Origin: Gordonia liuliyuniae
GTDB lineage: Bacteria > Actinomycetota > Actinomycetes > Mycobacteriales > Mycobacteriaceae
Direction: 5' to 3'
Length of the DNA: 64,000 nucleotides
NCBI RefSeq assembly: GCF_021739025.1
Contig: NZ_JAKKOT010000003.1
Span: 248,001-312,000 of the forward strand
The notes beneath the pieces were generated by a model that saw only the letters and a list, made by a program, of their open reading frames with translations, was not told the origin of the DNA and ran no database searches. A program made the position numbers and the translations under genes. Shown in pieces: positions 1-8,672 of this stretch; the first letter of the stretch is position 1, and each line of letters begins with the position of its first letter.

Positions 1-178
1 GCGTCGAACCGGCGCGTCGGGGTGCGGCGCGGTCGGCGAGGGCTGTCGGCGGGGTAGTTGGTCTGCCCCGGATGCGGGGCAGGGCGACGGGGCCGTCGGG
101 CCTGCGCGTCCCCGCTGCGCTGCGTCTCCTGAGGAGGGCGCGGGCGACCGCCTGGCCCGCGGTCGTCACGAGATCCAC
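1..178 (-). CDS. Partial N-terminus of divergent gene, possibly an MFS transporter
   Basis: An uninterrupted minus-strand frame runs from a GTG at 178 (alternative GTG at 169) off the left edge. About 59 residues are visible, rich in Arg, Pro and Ala, with no membrane segment yet. By analogy with M. tuberculosis, where a major-facilitator gene (Rv0876c) is divergent from the DUF3027 gene (Rv0877), this could be the cytoplasmic N-terminus of that transporter. The identification rests on gene order only; the visible residues match no family I recognise. High GC makes chance open frames common, so confidence is low. Confidence 0.33.
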   Translation of the reverse strand, partial: MDLVTTAGQAVARALLRRRSAAGTRRPDGPVALPRIRGRPTTPPTALADRAAPRRAGST

Positions 179-277
179 GGGTGTTCACACCCTCGATTGT
201 TCCTCATCGGTGAGACAACGCGACGCAGGGACGTGCCTGACGTGCGTCGAGGGGGCCGACTATTGCACACTGGACAG

Positions 278-1063
278 GTGAGTGTTGCTATCTCTTCGCC
301 CCGACTCGTCGACGCTGTCGACGTCGCCCGCGCTGCCCTGGTCGCCGAGGGCGAACAGCCCGGCGCCCATACCGGGGTGACCGCGGAAGGCGATTACGCC
401 GCCGCGCACTACTTCGACGCGCAGCTCACCGGCTACCGAGGCTGGCAGTGGTGCGTCGTCGTCGCCGGTGCGCCGGAGTCGTCGGAGGTCACCGTCAGCG
501 AGGTGGCGCTCCTGCCTGCCGGTGACGCTTTGCTGGCACCCGACTGGGTCCCGTGGGTGCAGCGCGTGGCGCCGGGCGACCTGGGGCCCGGTGATCTGCT
601 CGCCGCCCCCGCCGACGATCCGCGTCTGGTCCCCGGGCAGGTCGACACGCAGGACGTGAGCCTGCTCGACGCCGACGAGGTCGGCCAGGTGTCGGCGGAG
701 ATCGGGCTCGGACGCGAACGGCTCCTGTCGCTCGAAGGCCGGGCCGACGCCGCCCAGCGCTGGTACGACGGTGACTTCGGTCCGGCGTCGCCGATGGCGC
801 GGAACGCGCGTCACGCGTGCGGCACCTGCGGCTTCTACCTACCGGTCGCCGGAGCGCTGCACTCCGGATTCGGGGTGTGCGCCAACGAGTTCTCCGCTGA
901 CGGGCACGTGGTCTCCGCCGAGTACGGCTGCGGCGCCCACTCGGACGTGAAGGCGCCGTCGGGCAGCGGAAGCCCCGCGTACGACGCGTTCGACGACGGC
1001 GCCATCGAAGTGGTCGCCCGACCTGCCGAGTCCGTCGGATCCGATGGCCCGGCCGACTCCTGA
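278..1063 (+). CDS. DUF3027 family protein
   Basis: A 261-residue protein, close to the length of the mycobacterial DUF3027 protein (Rv0877, about 262 aa). The N-terminal two thirds is acidic (motif YRGWQWCVVVAG near residues 52-63). The C-terminal third has a Cys-rich cluster, CGTCGFYLP followed by GVCANEF and YGCGAHS, that looks like a structural zinc site. GTG at 278 was chosen because it follows a promoter-like TATTGC at 261-266 and gives the family length; GTG at 284 is possible. The stop overlaps the next gene by 20 bases, suggesting translational coupling. Function is unknown for the family; nothing here indicates an enzyme. Confidence 0.8.
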   Translation: MSVAISSPRLVDAVDVARAALVAEGEQPGAHTGVTAEGDYAAAHYFDAQLTGYRGWQWCVVVAGAPESSEVTVSEVALLPAGDALLAPDWVPWVQRVAPGDLGPGDLLAAPADDPRLVPGQVDTQDVSLLDADEVGQVSAEIGLGRERLLSLEGRADAAQRWYDGDFGPASPMARNARHACGTCGFYLPVAGALHSGFGVCANEFSADGHVVSAEYGCGAHSDVKAPSGSGSPAYDAFDDGAIEVVARPAESVGSDGPADS

Positions 1064-3815
1064 CCCTTTCGGAACCGCCGAGCTGCGCGCGGCGACCCTG
1101 CAGACGTGGCGGTCGTCGCACACGCGGATGGCCGAGGACGCCGCGGCCGAACGCGAACTGTCCGACATCGGGTACCGCGGACGTCTCCTGACCGAACTGG
1201 CCGCCAACGCCGCGGACGCCGCCGTCGACGGCGACGGGCACCTGTCGATCACCCGCGACGGCACCGTGCTGCGCTTCGCGAACACCGGGGTTCCGCTGAC
1301 CCGCGACGGAGTGGAATCGCTCACTGCGCTACGCGTCTCGCCGAAACCGTCACTGGGCGGGCAGACCGTCGGCCACTTCGGCGTCGGCTTCCGGTCGACG
1401 GCTTTCGCCGACCGAGTGACGGTCGCGTCGACCAGCGGTTCCATCGAGTTCGACCGGCAGCGCAGCGCCGCCGAGATCGGCTCAGACGAGGTGCCTGCGC
1501 AACGCCTCGCCTGGCCGTCCGACGCGGTGCCGCCGGCGGGTTTCACCACCCAGGTGTCGGTCGATGCGGGCGCCGCCGCGGCGGCCCTCTACGCCGGGTT
1601 CGCCGAACAGGTGCCGGATTTGCTGCTCGAACTGCCCGCGCTGAGCCGGATCGATGTCGGCGGCGAGTCATTCCAGAGGCAGACGGACGGTGACTGGATC
1701 GACATCGTCCGGAACGGCGAGGCCCTCGCGCGATGGCTGGTCGCGCGCGCCGGATCGACCAGCTGGATGGTCCCGACGCGACTGGACGCGGACGGCCGCA
1801 TCGTTCCGCTCGACGGCGACGTCCTGCGCAGTCCCACCGCGACCGCCGTCCGGCTCGCGCTGCCCGCACGCGTCATCACCCACCTCCCGTTGACGCCGGA
1901 CCGTCGAGATGTGCACCCCGACGCGGACGTCTCGTCGGCCGCCGCAGGCTATACCGAGCTCGTCGCGTTGGCGCCGATCGATCAGCGGCACCACCTGATC
2001 CCGCGGCCGACCCTCCCCGCGGGACGGACCGCCGCACGGCTGCACGAGCAGGTCATCGCCGACCTGCGGGTCGCGCGGTGGGCGGCGACGGCGGGCGGCG
2101 ACGCGCTCGCTCCTGAACGTGCGTGGGTGCTGCCCGGACTGTCCGACGGTCTCGGCTCGGTTCTGGCCGATGTCCTCGACCCGCTCGCGCATCCCGACCT
2201 CTCCCACCCGGCGGGTGCGTCGGCCCTCGTCCGGTCAGGGGCCCGACAGATCGGTCTCGCCGACCTCGCCGACGAACTGTCCGCCGTGCAGCGGGAGCCG
2301 TCGTGGTGGCGGAGTCTGTACGCCGAGCTCGCGGTGCTGGTGCAGACCGGCGACGACGCGGCCGAACTCGGCGCGCTGCCGATCCCGCGCGCAGACGGTC
2401 GGACGCATCGAGGCGCGCGCGGTTTGTTCGTCCTCGACGAACTCGTCCACGCGACCGGCCGGGTGCAGCCCCCGGACTGGCTGCCGCTCGTGCATCCCGA
2501 CGCATACGACCCACTGCTCGACCGGCTCGGTCTGGAACACTGCGGGGTCGCCGACGCGCTCGCCGACCCGGCGCTGCGCGCGGCGATCGACACCGCGGAC
2601 ACTCACGATGAGTTGTCGGCAGCGGTCCTGGACTTGATCGTCCTCGGCGACCTCGACGACGTATCCGGTCTCGGTGCGCTCGAACTGCGCGCCGACGACG
2701 GCGAGGACTGGCCGGCCGACGAGCTCCTGCTGCCCGACGCTCCACTGCGCGCGGTGCTCGTCGCCGACTCGCCGTTCGGCACCCTCGACCAGTCGGTCGT
2801 CGACCGCTACGGGCCGAAGGCGTTGCGCGCGTTGGGTGTCGGCTGGGGGTTCGCCGTCGTCCACGACGATCTGGCGACCGGGCCCGACCACGATCTGCCC
2901 GACGAAGAACAGTGGTGGGACACCCACGACGTGCCGCCGGAGACCGTCGACGCGGTCCGCGACCTCGATCTGGTCGACCCGGGCCGGTGGCGTGACGCGC
3001 TGGCTCTGCTCGCCGACGAGGCGACCGCCGGGTTGCTCGCGACCGGCTACACACGGTGGTGGCTGCGCCGCTACGCCCAGATCGACGCGACACCGCTGCG
3101 GAACCTGCGGACCGTCGACGACACCCGCTTCGCGGGTCTCTTCGACACCGCCGACGATGTGCCGGCCGCCGCGTCGCCGCTGTTCGTCGGCGGGGTAGGA
3201 GACTGGTCCGGGCCGGACGACACCGACGACGCGCAGTTCTGGCTCGATCGACTCGGCGACCCCGACCGCGCCGTGACACCCGGGGTCGCGGCCCGCGCGC
3301 ACGCCGCCCTCGTCGCCGCCGTCAGGTCGGGTCGCGTCGACGTCGCCGCACTGGACCCGATCGACCGGGCTCGGACGCTCGCGGGCACCGTGACCGACAG
3401 CCCGATCGTCGTCGACCGCTCGTGGTGGGCGCTCGGTGTGCCCGCGGACCGGGCCGTCCTCTCCGGGCCGACCGTCGACGCCGCGGACGCCGAGATCCTC
3501 GCGGATGTCCTCGACGCGGACCTCGCGTCTCACGTGTGTCGGGGCGGCCCCGTCAGTGACGGGCTGACCGTCGACGCCGACTCCGCCGAGATCGTCGCGT
3601 GGGCCGCGGCCACGGGCCGAGCACTGACCGGGCGCGTCGTCGCGCACCGCCCGCTCACCGTCGCGGTGGTCGTCGACGACGGTGGGGGCAGGGGTGGGCA
3701 GGACAGGGCTGGGCAGGATGAGGCTGGGCAGGATGACGGTGGGGTCGAGTACCGCTTCGACGTGCCGCACTGGGTGGACGACGCGGGTACCGTGCACGTG
3801 AGCGTCGGGCCCTGA
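1044..3815 (+). CDS. Sacsin N-terminal ATP-binding-like domain protein
   Basis: A 923-residue protein with a GHKL/HSP90-type ATPase fold at the N-terminus. ELAANAADAA near residue 52 supplies the N-box Asn, and GHFGVGFRS near residue 111 is the glycine-rich ATP lid, as in sacsin/HSP90-like ATPases. The rest is acidic and actinobacterial-specific, without other recognisable domains. ATG at 1044 overlaps the DUF3027 gene by 20 bases. Near the C-terminus (3692-3736) a 15-base unit repeats three times in frame, coding AGQDE-like steps. The biochemical role is unknown; the ATPase assignment is from motifs. Confidence 0.82.
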   Translation: MARPTPDPFGTAELRAATLQTWRSSHTRMAEDAAAERELSDIGYRGRLLTELAANAADAAVDGDGHLSITRDGTVLRFANTGVPLTRDGVESLTALRVSPKPSLGGQTVGHFGVGFRSTAFADRVTVASTSGSIEFDRQRSAAEIGSDEVPAQRLAWPSDAVPPAGFTTQVSVDAGAAAAALYAGFAEQVPDLLLELPALSRIDVGGESFQRQTDGDWIDIVRNGEALARWLVARAGSTSWMVPTRLDADGRIVPLDGDVLRSPTATAVRLALPARVITHLPLTPDRRDVHPDADVSSAAAGYTELVALAPIDQRHHLIPRPTLPAGRTAARLHEQVIADLRVARWAATAGGDALAPERAWVLPGLSDGLGSVLADVLDPLAHPDLSHPAGASALVRSGARQIGLADLADELSAVQREPSWWRSLYAELAVLVQTGDDAAELGALPIPRADGRTHRGARGLFVLDELVHATGRVQPPDWLPLVHPDAYDPLLDRLGLEHCGVADALADPALRAAIDTADTHDELSAAVLDLIVLGDLDDVSGLGALELRADDGEDWPADELLLPDAPLRAVLVADSPFGTLDQSVVDRYGPKALRALGVGWGFAVVHDDLATGPDHDLPDEEQWWDTHDVPPETVDAVRDLDLVDPGRWRDALALLADEATAGLLATGYTRWWLRRYAQIDATPLRNLRTVDDTRFAGLFDTADDVPAAASPLFVGGVGDWSGPDDTDDAQFWLDRLGDPDRAVTPGVAARAHAALVAAVRSGRVDVAALDPIDRARTLAGTVTDSPIVVDRSWWALGVPADRAVLSGPTVDAADAEILADVLDADLASHVCRGGPVSDGLTVDADSAEIVAWAAATGRALTGRVVAHRPLTVAVVVDDGGGRGGQDRAGQDEAGQDDGGVEYRFDVPHWVDDAGTVHVSVGP
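3692..3736 (+). repeat. 15-bp tandem repeat, about 3 units, in frame
   Basis: Two identical 15-mers (GGCTGGGCAGGATGA at 3707-3721 and 3722-3736) follow a degenerate copy at 3692-3706. The frame is kept, and the repeat codes AGQDE-like pentapeptides near the C-terminus of the sacsin-like protein. Confidence 0.9.
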
Positions 3816-3869
3816 CCGGACTCGGTACGGTTGACGCGAGACGACTTGCCCCACAGAAGAGGTTGAGAC

Positions 3870-5009
3870 ATGCCGGTTGACCGTCTGCTGCCGTCCGACG
3901 AGGCCCATGACCTCATCGACCTGGTGCGCGATGTCGGCGATCGGCTGCTCGAGCCGATCGTCGACGCCCACGAGAAGGCCGAGACCTACCCCGAGGGCGT
4001 GTTCGGGGCGTTGGGCGAGGCGGGCCTGCTCGGCCTGCCGTATCCGGAGGAGGACGACGGCGGCGGTCAGCCCTACGAGGTGTATCTGCAAGTCCTGGAA
4101 GAACTGTCGAGCCGGTGGGCGTCGGTCGCCGTGGCCGTCAGCGTTCACGGACTCGCGTGCTTCCCGCTGTTCACGTACGGCACCGACGAGCAGAAGCAGC
4201 GGTGGCTGCCCGACCTGTTGAACGGTCGGCTGATCGGCGCGTACAGCCTGTCCGAGCCGCAGGCCGGATCGGACGCCGCCGCGGTGGCCTGCCGCGCGAA
4301 GGCCGTCGACGGCGGATACTCGGTGACCGGAACCAAGTCGTGGATCACCCACGGCGGCATCGCCGACGTCTACAACGCCTTCGTGCGGACCGGCGAGGGC
4401 GCCAAAGGGATCTCCTGCCTGCTGGTCCCGCGCGACACCGACGGACTCGAGTTCGGCCGGCCGGAGGAGAAGATGGGGTTGCACGCGGTGCCGACGACTG
4501 CCGCGTCGTACAGCGACGCCTTCGTCGGAGCCGACCGACTTCTCGGCGCGCAGGGGCAGGGCTTGCAGATCGCGTTCTCGGCACTCGACTCGGGCAGGCT
4601 CGGCATCGCGGCGTGCGCGACGGGACTCGCGCAGGCGGCACTTGACGCCGCCGTCGACTACGCGAAGGAACGCGAGACGTTCGGCAAGGCGATCATCGAC
4701 CACCAGGGGCTCTCGTTCCTGCTGGCCGACATGGCTGCGGCCGTCGACTCGGCGCGTGCCACCTATCTCGACGCCGCCCGGCGACGCGACGCGGGCCGCG
4801 ACTACTCGCGCGCCGCGGCGACCGCGAAACTCGTCGCGACCGACGCCGCGATGAAGGTCACGACCGACGCCGTGCAGGTGCTCGGCGGCAACGGCTACAC
4901 GCGAGACTTCCGGGTGGAGCGGTTCATGCGCGAAGCCAAGATCATGCAGATCTTCGAAGGCACCAACCAGATCCAGCGACTCGTCATCGGGCGCTCGCTC
5001 GCGAAGTAG
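3870..5009 (+). CDS. Acyl-CoA dehydrogenase
   Basis: A 379-residue FAD flavoenzyme of normal family length, introducing a trans-2,3 double bond into acyl-CoA thioesters in beta-oxidation. Family signatures are present in order: YSLSEPQAGSDAAA (FAD/substrate loop, about residues 125-138), TGTKSWITHGG, the REQFG-type helix seen as KERETFGKAI, and a C-terminal QIFEGTNQIQRL whose Glu is at the usual catalytic-base position of the MCAD group. ATG at 3870 has a purine-rich AGAAGAGG about 9 bases upstream. The PAP2 gene follows 13 bases downstream. Chain-length preference cannot be read from sequence. Confidence 0.92.
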   Translation: MPVDRLLPSDEAHDLIDLVRDVGDRLLEPIVDAHEKAETYPEGVFGALGEAGLLGLPYPEEDDGGGQPYEVYLQVLEELSSRWASVAVAVSVHGLACFPLFTYGTDEQKQRWLPDLLNGRLIGAYSLSEPQAGSDAAAVACRAKAVDGGYSVTGTKSWITHGGIADVYNAFVRTGEGAKGISCLLVPRDTDGLEFGRPEEKMGLHAVPTTAASYSDAFVGADRLLGAQGQGLQIAFSALDSGRLGIAACATGLAQAALDAAVDYAKERETFGKAIIDHQGLSFLLADMAAAVDSARATYLDAARRRDAGRDYSRAAATAKLVATDAAMKVTTDAVQVLGGNGYTRDFRVERFMREAKIMQIFEGTNQIQRLVIGRSLAK

Positions 5010-5022
5010 AGGCTCGACGACG

Positions 5023-5619
5023 ATGAAACCGTTCGGCGTCGACGACACGGTGACCGACTGGATCCTGTCGCACCGAGGCGAGCCGTGGACCTCGTTCATG
5101 CAGTTCATCACCGTGTGGGGCGACACCCTCACCTTGACGCTCGTCGTGATCGGGGTCGCCGTCCTCGCCTGGATGGCCGGCCGCATCGACTTCGCGGCGA
5201 TGATCGTCGCCGGATCGCTGTCCGGGTGGGCGGTGATGGCGTTGCTGAAAGTGATCTTCGCCCGCGACAGACCACCGGTAGACGACCGGCTCATCGAGAT
5301 CGGCGGCTATTCGTTCCCGTCCGGTCACTCGATGCTCAGCCTCGTCGTCTACGGGCTGGCGGTGATCATCGTGCACCGGTTGTATCCGCGCGTCCGCGAA
5401 CGCGCCGGGTGGCTGCTGGTCGGCCCGGTGCTGGTGGCGCTCATCGGATTCAGCCGGGTCTACCTGGGCGTGCACTGGCTGAGCGACGTGTTGTTCGGAT
5501 GGCTGTTCGGGGCGATCTGGGTCACGTTGTGCGTGGCCGTGCACGTGCAGTCCTCGCGTCGCAGGCAAGCCGCGCGTGCCGCACGCCGCACCGGGAAGAC
5601 TCAGTCGAGCCCTTCTTGA
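5023..5619 (+). CDS. PAP2-family membrane phosphatase
   Basis: A 198-residue integral membrane protein of the type 2 phosphatidic acid phosphatase family. All three catalytic motifs are visible: K-x6-RP as KVIFARDRPP (about residue 70), PSGHS (about 98), and SR-x5-H-x3-D as SRVYLGVHWLSD (about 144). The His of motif 2 and motif 3 form the phosphatase centre. Five or six hydrophobic segments separate them. Likely substrates are lipid phosphates or polyprenyl pyrophosphate; which is not determinable here. The 3' end overlaps the convergent DUF2530 gene by 19 bases. Confidence 0.88.
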   Translation: MKPFGVDDTVTDWILSHRGEPWTSFMQFITVWGDTLTLTLVVIGVAVLAWMAGRIDFAAMIVAGSLSGWAVMALLKVIFARDRPPVDDRLIEIGGYSFPSGHSMLSLVVYGLAVIIVHRLYPRVRERAGWLLVGPVLVALIGFSRVYLGVHWLSDVLFGWLFGAIWVTLCVAVHVQSSRRRQAARAARRTGKTQSSPS

Positions 5620-5849
5620 GCGCCGCGTGATCCACGGCGTACCGCTGCCCTCTGGGCGAGCACCAGGATGGTCCCCGCCACGCCGACCAGCAGGCCGACC
5701 CAGCACACCGTCAACGCTCGCTCGCCGCCCAGATCGGCTGCCCACACGACGATCGTCGCGACGAGCCAGGCGAGCATTCCGACGACGATCACCGGTTCCG
5801 GAGCGCGGAGTCGGGCGGGGAGCTCCGGGATCGGTGTCTCATCGGTCAT
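5601..5849 (-). CDS. DUF2530 family small membrane protein
   Basis: An 82-residue protein with two predicted membrane helices (about residues 18-35 and 44-62) and a basic C-terminal tail ending after RRGSRGAQEG. Length, the PELPARLRAPEPVI-like N-terminus and position next to an NCS2 permease match the actinobacterial DUF2530 family. It is divergent from the permease across 76 bases and tail-to-tail with the PAP2 gene. No function is known. Confidence 0.75.
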   Translation of the reverse strand: MTDETPIPELPARLRAPEPVIVVGMLAWLVATIVVWAADLGGERALTVCWVGLLVGVAGTILVLAQRAAVRRGSRGAQEGLD

Positions 5850-5925
5850 GGGTTCAGGGTAGCTTTTCTCCCGTGGTGCGCTGACCGCGCATCGGATCGA
5901 GCGTGCATGTGCGAAGGGTGAACCG

Positions 5926-7383
5926 ATGACCGATCCCGCTGGGAAGACGACCGGCGTGTTGGACCGCTACTTCAAGATCTCCGAACGAGGGTCGACGTTC
6001 TCACGCGAGGTCCGCGGCGGCCTCGTCACCTTCTTCGCGATGGCGTACATCGTCGTGTTGAACCCGATCATCATCGGCGGCAACGCGGCCACCGACACCA
6101 ACGTCGACGCCTTCGGTCACGCGCTGGACCCCAACCAGGTGACCGCGGTGACGGCGCTCGTCGCAGGCATCATGTCGGTGCTGTTCGGCGTCGTCGCGAA
6201 CTTCCCGTTCGCGTTCGCCGCGGGCCTGGGCATCAACAGTCTCCTCGCGGTGACGATCGCCCCGCAGATGAGCTGGCCTGCCGCGATGGGACTGGTGGTG
6301 CTCGACGGCATCGTCATCGTGATCCTCGGTCTCACCGGGGTGCGGACCGCGGTGTTCAACGCGGTCCCCAACGAGTTGAAGGCGGCGATCGCCGCAGGCA
6401 TCGGTGCGTTCATCGCGCTCGTCGGCCTCGCCAACGCGGGCTTCGTCACGCACGGCGCCGAGAGCGGACCGCCCGTCCAACTCGGCATCGACGGCTCGAT
6501 CGCGACCGTCCCGACGCTGCTGTTCTGCATCGGTGTCCTCGTGATGGGCGTGCTCGTCGTGCGGAAGGTGCCCGGCGGTCTGCTGCTGGGCATCGTGATC
6601 ATGACAATCGTGTCGATCATCGTCGAAGCCGTCCTCGACCTGGATTCCGGCGACCGAGGCGGATGGGCGATGAACGTGCCCGGTATGCCCGACGGCGTCG
6701 GCGGTCTGCCCGACCTGTCGCTGGTCGGCGACGTCGACCTGTTCGGCGCGTTCACCGGAGCGTTCGAGCATGTCAGCATCCTGATCGCGTGCGTGTTCCT
6801 GTTCACTCTCGTGCTGTCGAACTTCTTCGACGCGATGGGCACGATGACCGGTCTCGGCAAGGAAGCCGGTCTCACCGACAAGGACGGCAACCTGCCGGGC
6901 ATCGGTAAGGCGCTGGCCGTCGAAGGTGTCGGAGCCGTCGTCGGCGGTGCCGCGTCGTCGTCGTCGAACACGGTGTTCGTCGAATCGTCGTCGGGTATCG
7001 CCGAAGGCGCCCGCACCGGCCTCGCGAATGTGGTGAGCGGCGTGTTGTTCCTGGCGGCGATGTTCTTCACCCCGCTGTACACGATCGTTCCGATGGAAGC
7101 CGTCGCGCCGGCGCTCATCGTCGTCGGCGCGCTGATGATGGGGCAGGTCCGCGAGATCGACTTCGGCCGCTTCGACTACGCGCTGCCCGCGTTCCTGACG
7201 ATCGTCGTCATGCCGTTCACCTACTCGATCGCCAACGGTATCGGCGTCGGCTTCATCGCCTGGGTGGTGCTGCAGACCGCGCGCGGCGACATCAAGAAGG
7301 TCCACCCGCTGCTCTGGGTCGTCGCCGTCCTGTTCATCGTCTACTTCGCCCGCGGCCCCATCGAGACGCTGATCAACTCGTAG
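5926..7383 (+). CDS. NCS2 family nucleobase permease
   Basis: A 485-residue membrane transporter of the nucleobase:cation symporter-2 family (AzgA-like branch, typically adenine/guanine/hypoxanthine). It starts FKISERGSTFSREVRGGLVTFF, typical of AzgA-type proteins, then TFFAMAYIVVLNP in helix 1. It has about 12-14 hydrophobic segments, the motif AGLGINSLL, and FFDAMGTMTGL in the substrate region. Purine rather than uracil preference is inferred from the subfamily. It is transcribed away from the DUF2530 gene; no riboswitch is seen in the 76-base leader. Confidence 0.9.
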   Translation: MTDPAGKTTGVLDRYFKISERGSTFSREVRGGLVTFFAMAYIVVLNPIIIGGNAATDTNVDAFGHALDPNQVTAVTALVAGIMSVLFGVVANFPFAFAAGLGINSLLAVTIAPQMSWPAAMGLVVLDGIVIVILGLTGVRTAVFNAVPNELKAAIAAGIGAFIALVGLANAGFVTHGAESGPPVQLGIDGSIATVPTLLFCIGVLVMGVLVVRKVPGGLLLGIVIMTIVSIIVEAVLDLDSGDRGGWAMNVPGMPDGVGGLPDLSLVGDVDLFGAFTGAFEHVSILIACVFLFTLVLSNFFDAMGTMTGLGKEAGLTDKDGNLPGIGKALAVEGVGAVVGGAASSSSNTVFVESSSGIAEGARTGLANVVSGVLFLAAMFFTPLYTIVPMEAVAPALIVVGALMMGQVREIDFGRFDYALPAFLTIVVMPFTYSIANGIGVGFIAWVVLQTARGDIKKVHPLLWVVAVLFIVYFARGPIETLINS

Positions 7384-7399
7384 CGCAGACCGCGCGCCC

Positions 7400-8626
7400 C
7401 TAGAAGAAGGTGCCTGCGAACGGAGCGTGCTCGACGTCGAACATGCGGGCCAGGAGGGTGAGGGAGTCGGCGGAGTCGATGTCGATCCGTCCGGCTTCGG
7501 CGAACCCGCGTGCGGCGGAGCCGCCGAGATAGAGGCTCGACAGCACGGAGATGTCCATGCTCGCGTTGGGCTCGTCGTCGGTGCGCGATATGTCGGCGGA
7601 ACCGTCGACGACGCTCAGCCGGTAGCGGCCCGCACGGTCGGAGTAGGCGTCGGCGAGCTCGATGACGAGTGTTCCGTCCTCGGAGTACGTACGCAGCGAC
7701 AACGCGTCGACGACGTCGAGGATCGACACCCACAGCGTGTCCGGCCGCGCCTGGAGCTCAACCGCGCGCGCATCGGTCAGCAGGTGCGGGAGCGCATCGT
7801 CCACCGGGATCGACGCATTGACCGACGAGATCAGGTCGAGGCTCGTCAGCACACGCCACAGGTCGTCGTGCGCCTGCGACGTCACGGCGACGAGGTCGTC
7901 GACGAGTGCGGTCCGGTCGCGGGCGTCGATCCGGTACGCGGCGTATCCGTCCGGGTGCAGCAGGTAGTGCAGTCCGGATGTCTGCGAGTTCCGGCGGAAA
8001 CTTCGGTCCGCCAGTAACGACGGCCACCAGGCGTCCGGCCGTCCGATCGCCCCGCCGCGCGCCGCCGCCCACCGCGCGTGGACGGCGGGCACATGCGTCT
8101 CGACCTCTTCGGGTGTGCCATAGCGCACGCGCGAGTCGTCGGGGGCAGGCGTTCGGAACGTCGCCGCCGACGGCGTGACGCTGACCCGGTGCGCGAACGC
8201 GGCGGGACCGAATCCGAACCGCTCGTAGATCGTGCCCTCGGTCGCGGTCAGGAGCGCCAGCGGATGTCCGTTGGCGCGCCAGTCGGCGAACTGGCCGTCG
8301 ATCATCCGGCGCAGCAGCCCACGCCTGCGATGTGTCGCCGACACGGAGACCCACGACAGACCCGCGGTCGACGCGACCGCGCCGCCGGGGAGGGTCAACG
8401 GCAGGTCGTAGTACAGCGAGAACGCGACGATCGTCGACGACCCCTCGACGGTCCCGGTGTCGCGGATCAGGTAGGTCGCCTCATCGGGGACCTTGGCGCG
8501 GAACTCGGTGATCTCGTCGCGGGGGAGCGGGCTCGGCAGAGCGAACGCGCGGGCGTCCAAGTCGATGATCTCGGGCCAATCGGCGTCGCTCGCGTGCGTC
8601 ATCGTCAGGTTGTCCACGGTGTCCAC
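7400..8626 (-). CDS. Eis-family GNAT N-acetyltransferase
   Basis: A 408-residue protein with the two-GNAT-plus-SCP2-like architecture of Eis, which uses acetyl-CoA to acetylate amines, including aminoglycosides in mycobacteria. Visible features are the acetyl-CoA loop VSVSATHRRRGLLRRMI (about residues 95-111), the Tyr of GTIYERFGFG that acts as general acid in Eis, and a protein ending in a free Phe (AGTFF), matching the catalytic C-terminal carboxylate of the family. GTG at 8626 (alternatively GTG at 8617 or ATG at 8602) gives the family length and includes the first beta strand. It is divergent from the methyltransferase gene across 46 bases. Confidence 0.85.
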   Translation of the reverse strand: MDTVDNLTMTHASDADWPEIIDLDARAFALPSPLPRDEITEFRAKVPDEATYLIRDTGTVEGSSTIVAFSLYYDLPLTLPGGAVASTAGLSWVSVSATHRRRGLLRRMIDGQFADWRANGHPLALLTATEGTIYERFGFGPAAFAHRVSVTPSAATFRTPAPDDSRVRYGTPEEVETHVPAVHARWAAARGGAIGRPDAWWPSLLADRSFRRNSQTSGLHYLLHPDGYAAYRIDARDRTALVDDLVAVTSQAHDDLWRVLTSLDLISSVNASIPVDDALPHLLTDARAVELQARPDTLWVSILDVVDALSLRTYSEDGTLVIELADAYSDRAGRYRLSVVDGSADISRTDDEPNASMDISVLSSLYLGGSAARGFAEAGRIDIDSADSLTLLARMFDVEHAPFAGTFF

Positions 8627-8643
8627 TCTGCCATTTTGGGTCT

Positions 8644-8663
8644 GGTGGCTCAGGTGTGCCACC
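8644..8663. promoter_or_regulatory. Inverted repeat in 46-bp divergent intergenic region
   Basis: Perfect 6-base arms GGTGGC (8644-8649) and GCCACC (8658-8663) with an 8-base spacer lie between two divergent starts (8626 and 8673). The spacing and position fit an operator. No cognate regulator is nearby. Confidence 0.35.
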
Positions 8664-8672
8664 GTATTGCAG

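Noticed and set aside
2235-5294. Very long open frame antisense to the sacsin-like, acyl-CoA dehydrogenase and PAP2 genes
   Set aside because: It is the complement of well-supported genes with intact motifs; its translation is low-complexity Arg/Val/Asp-rich with no domain, as expected from high GC at third positions.
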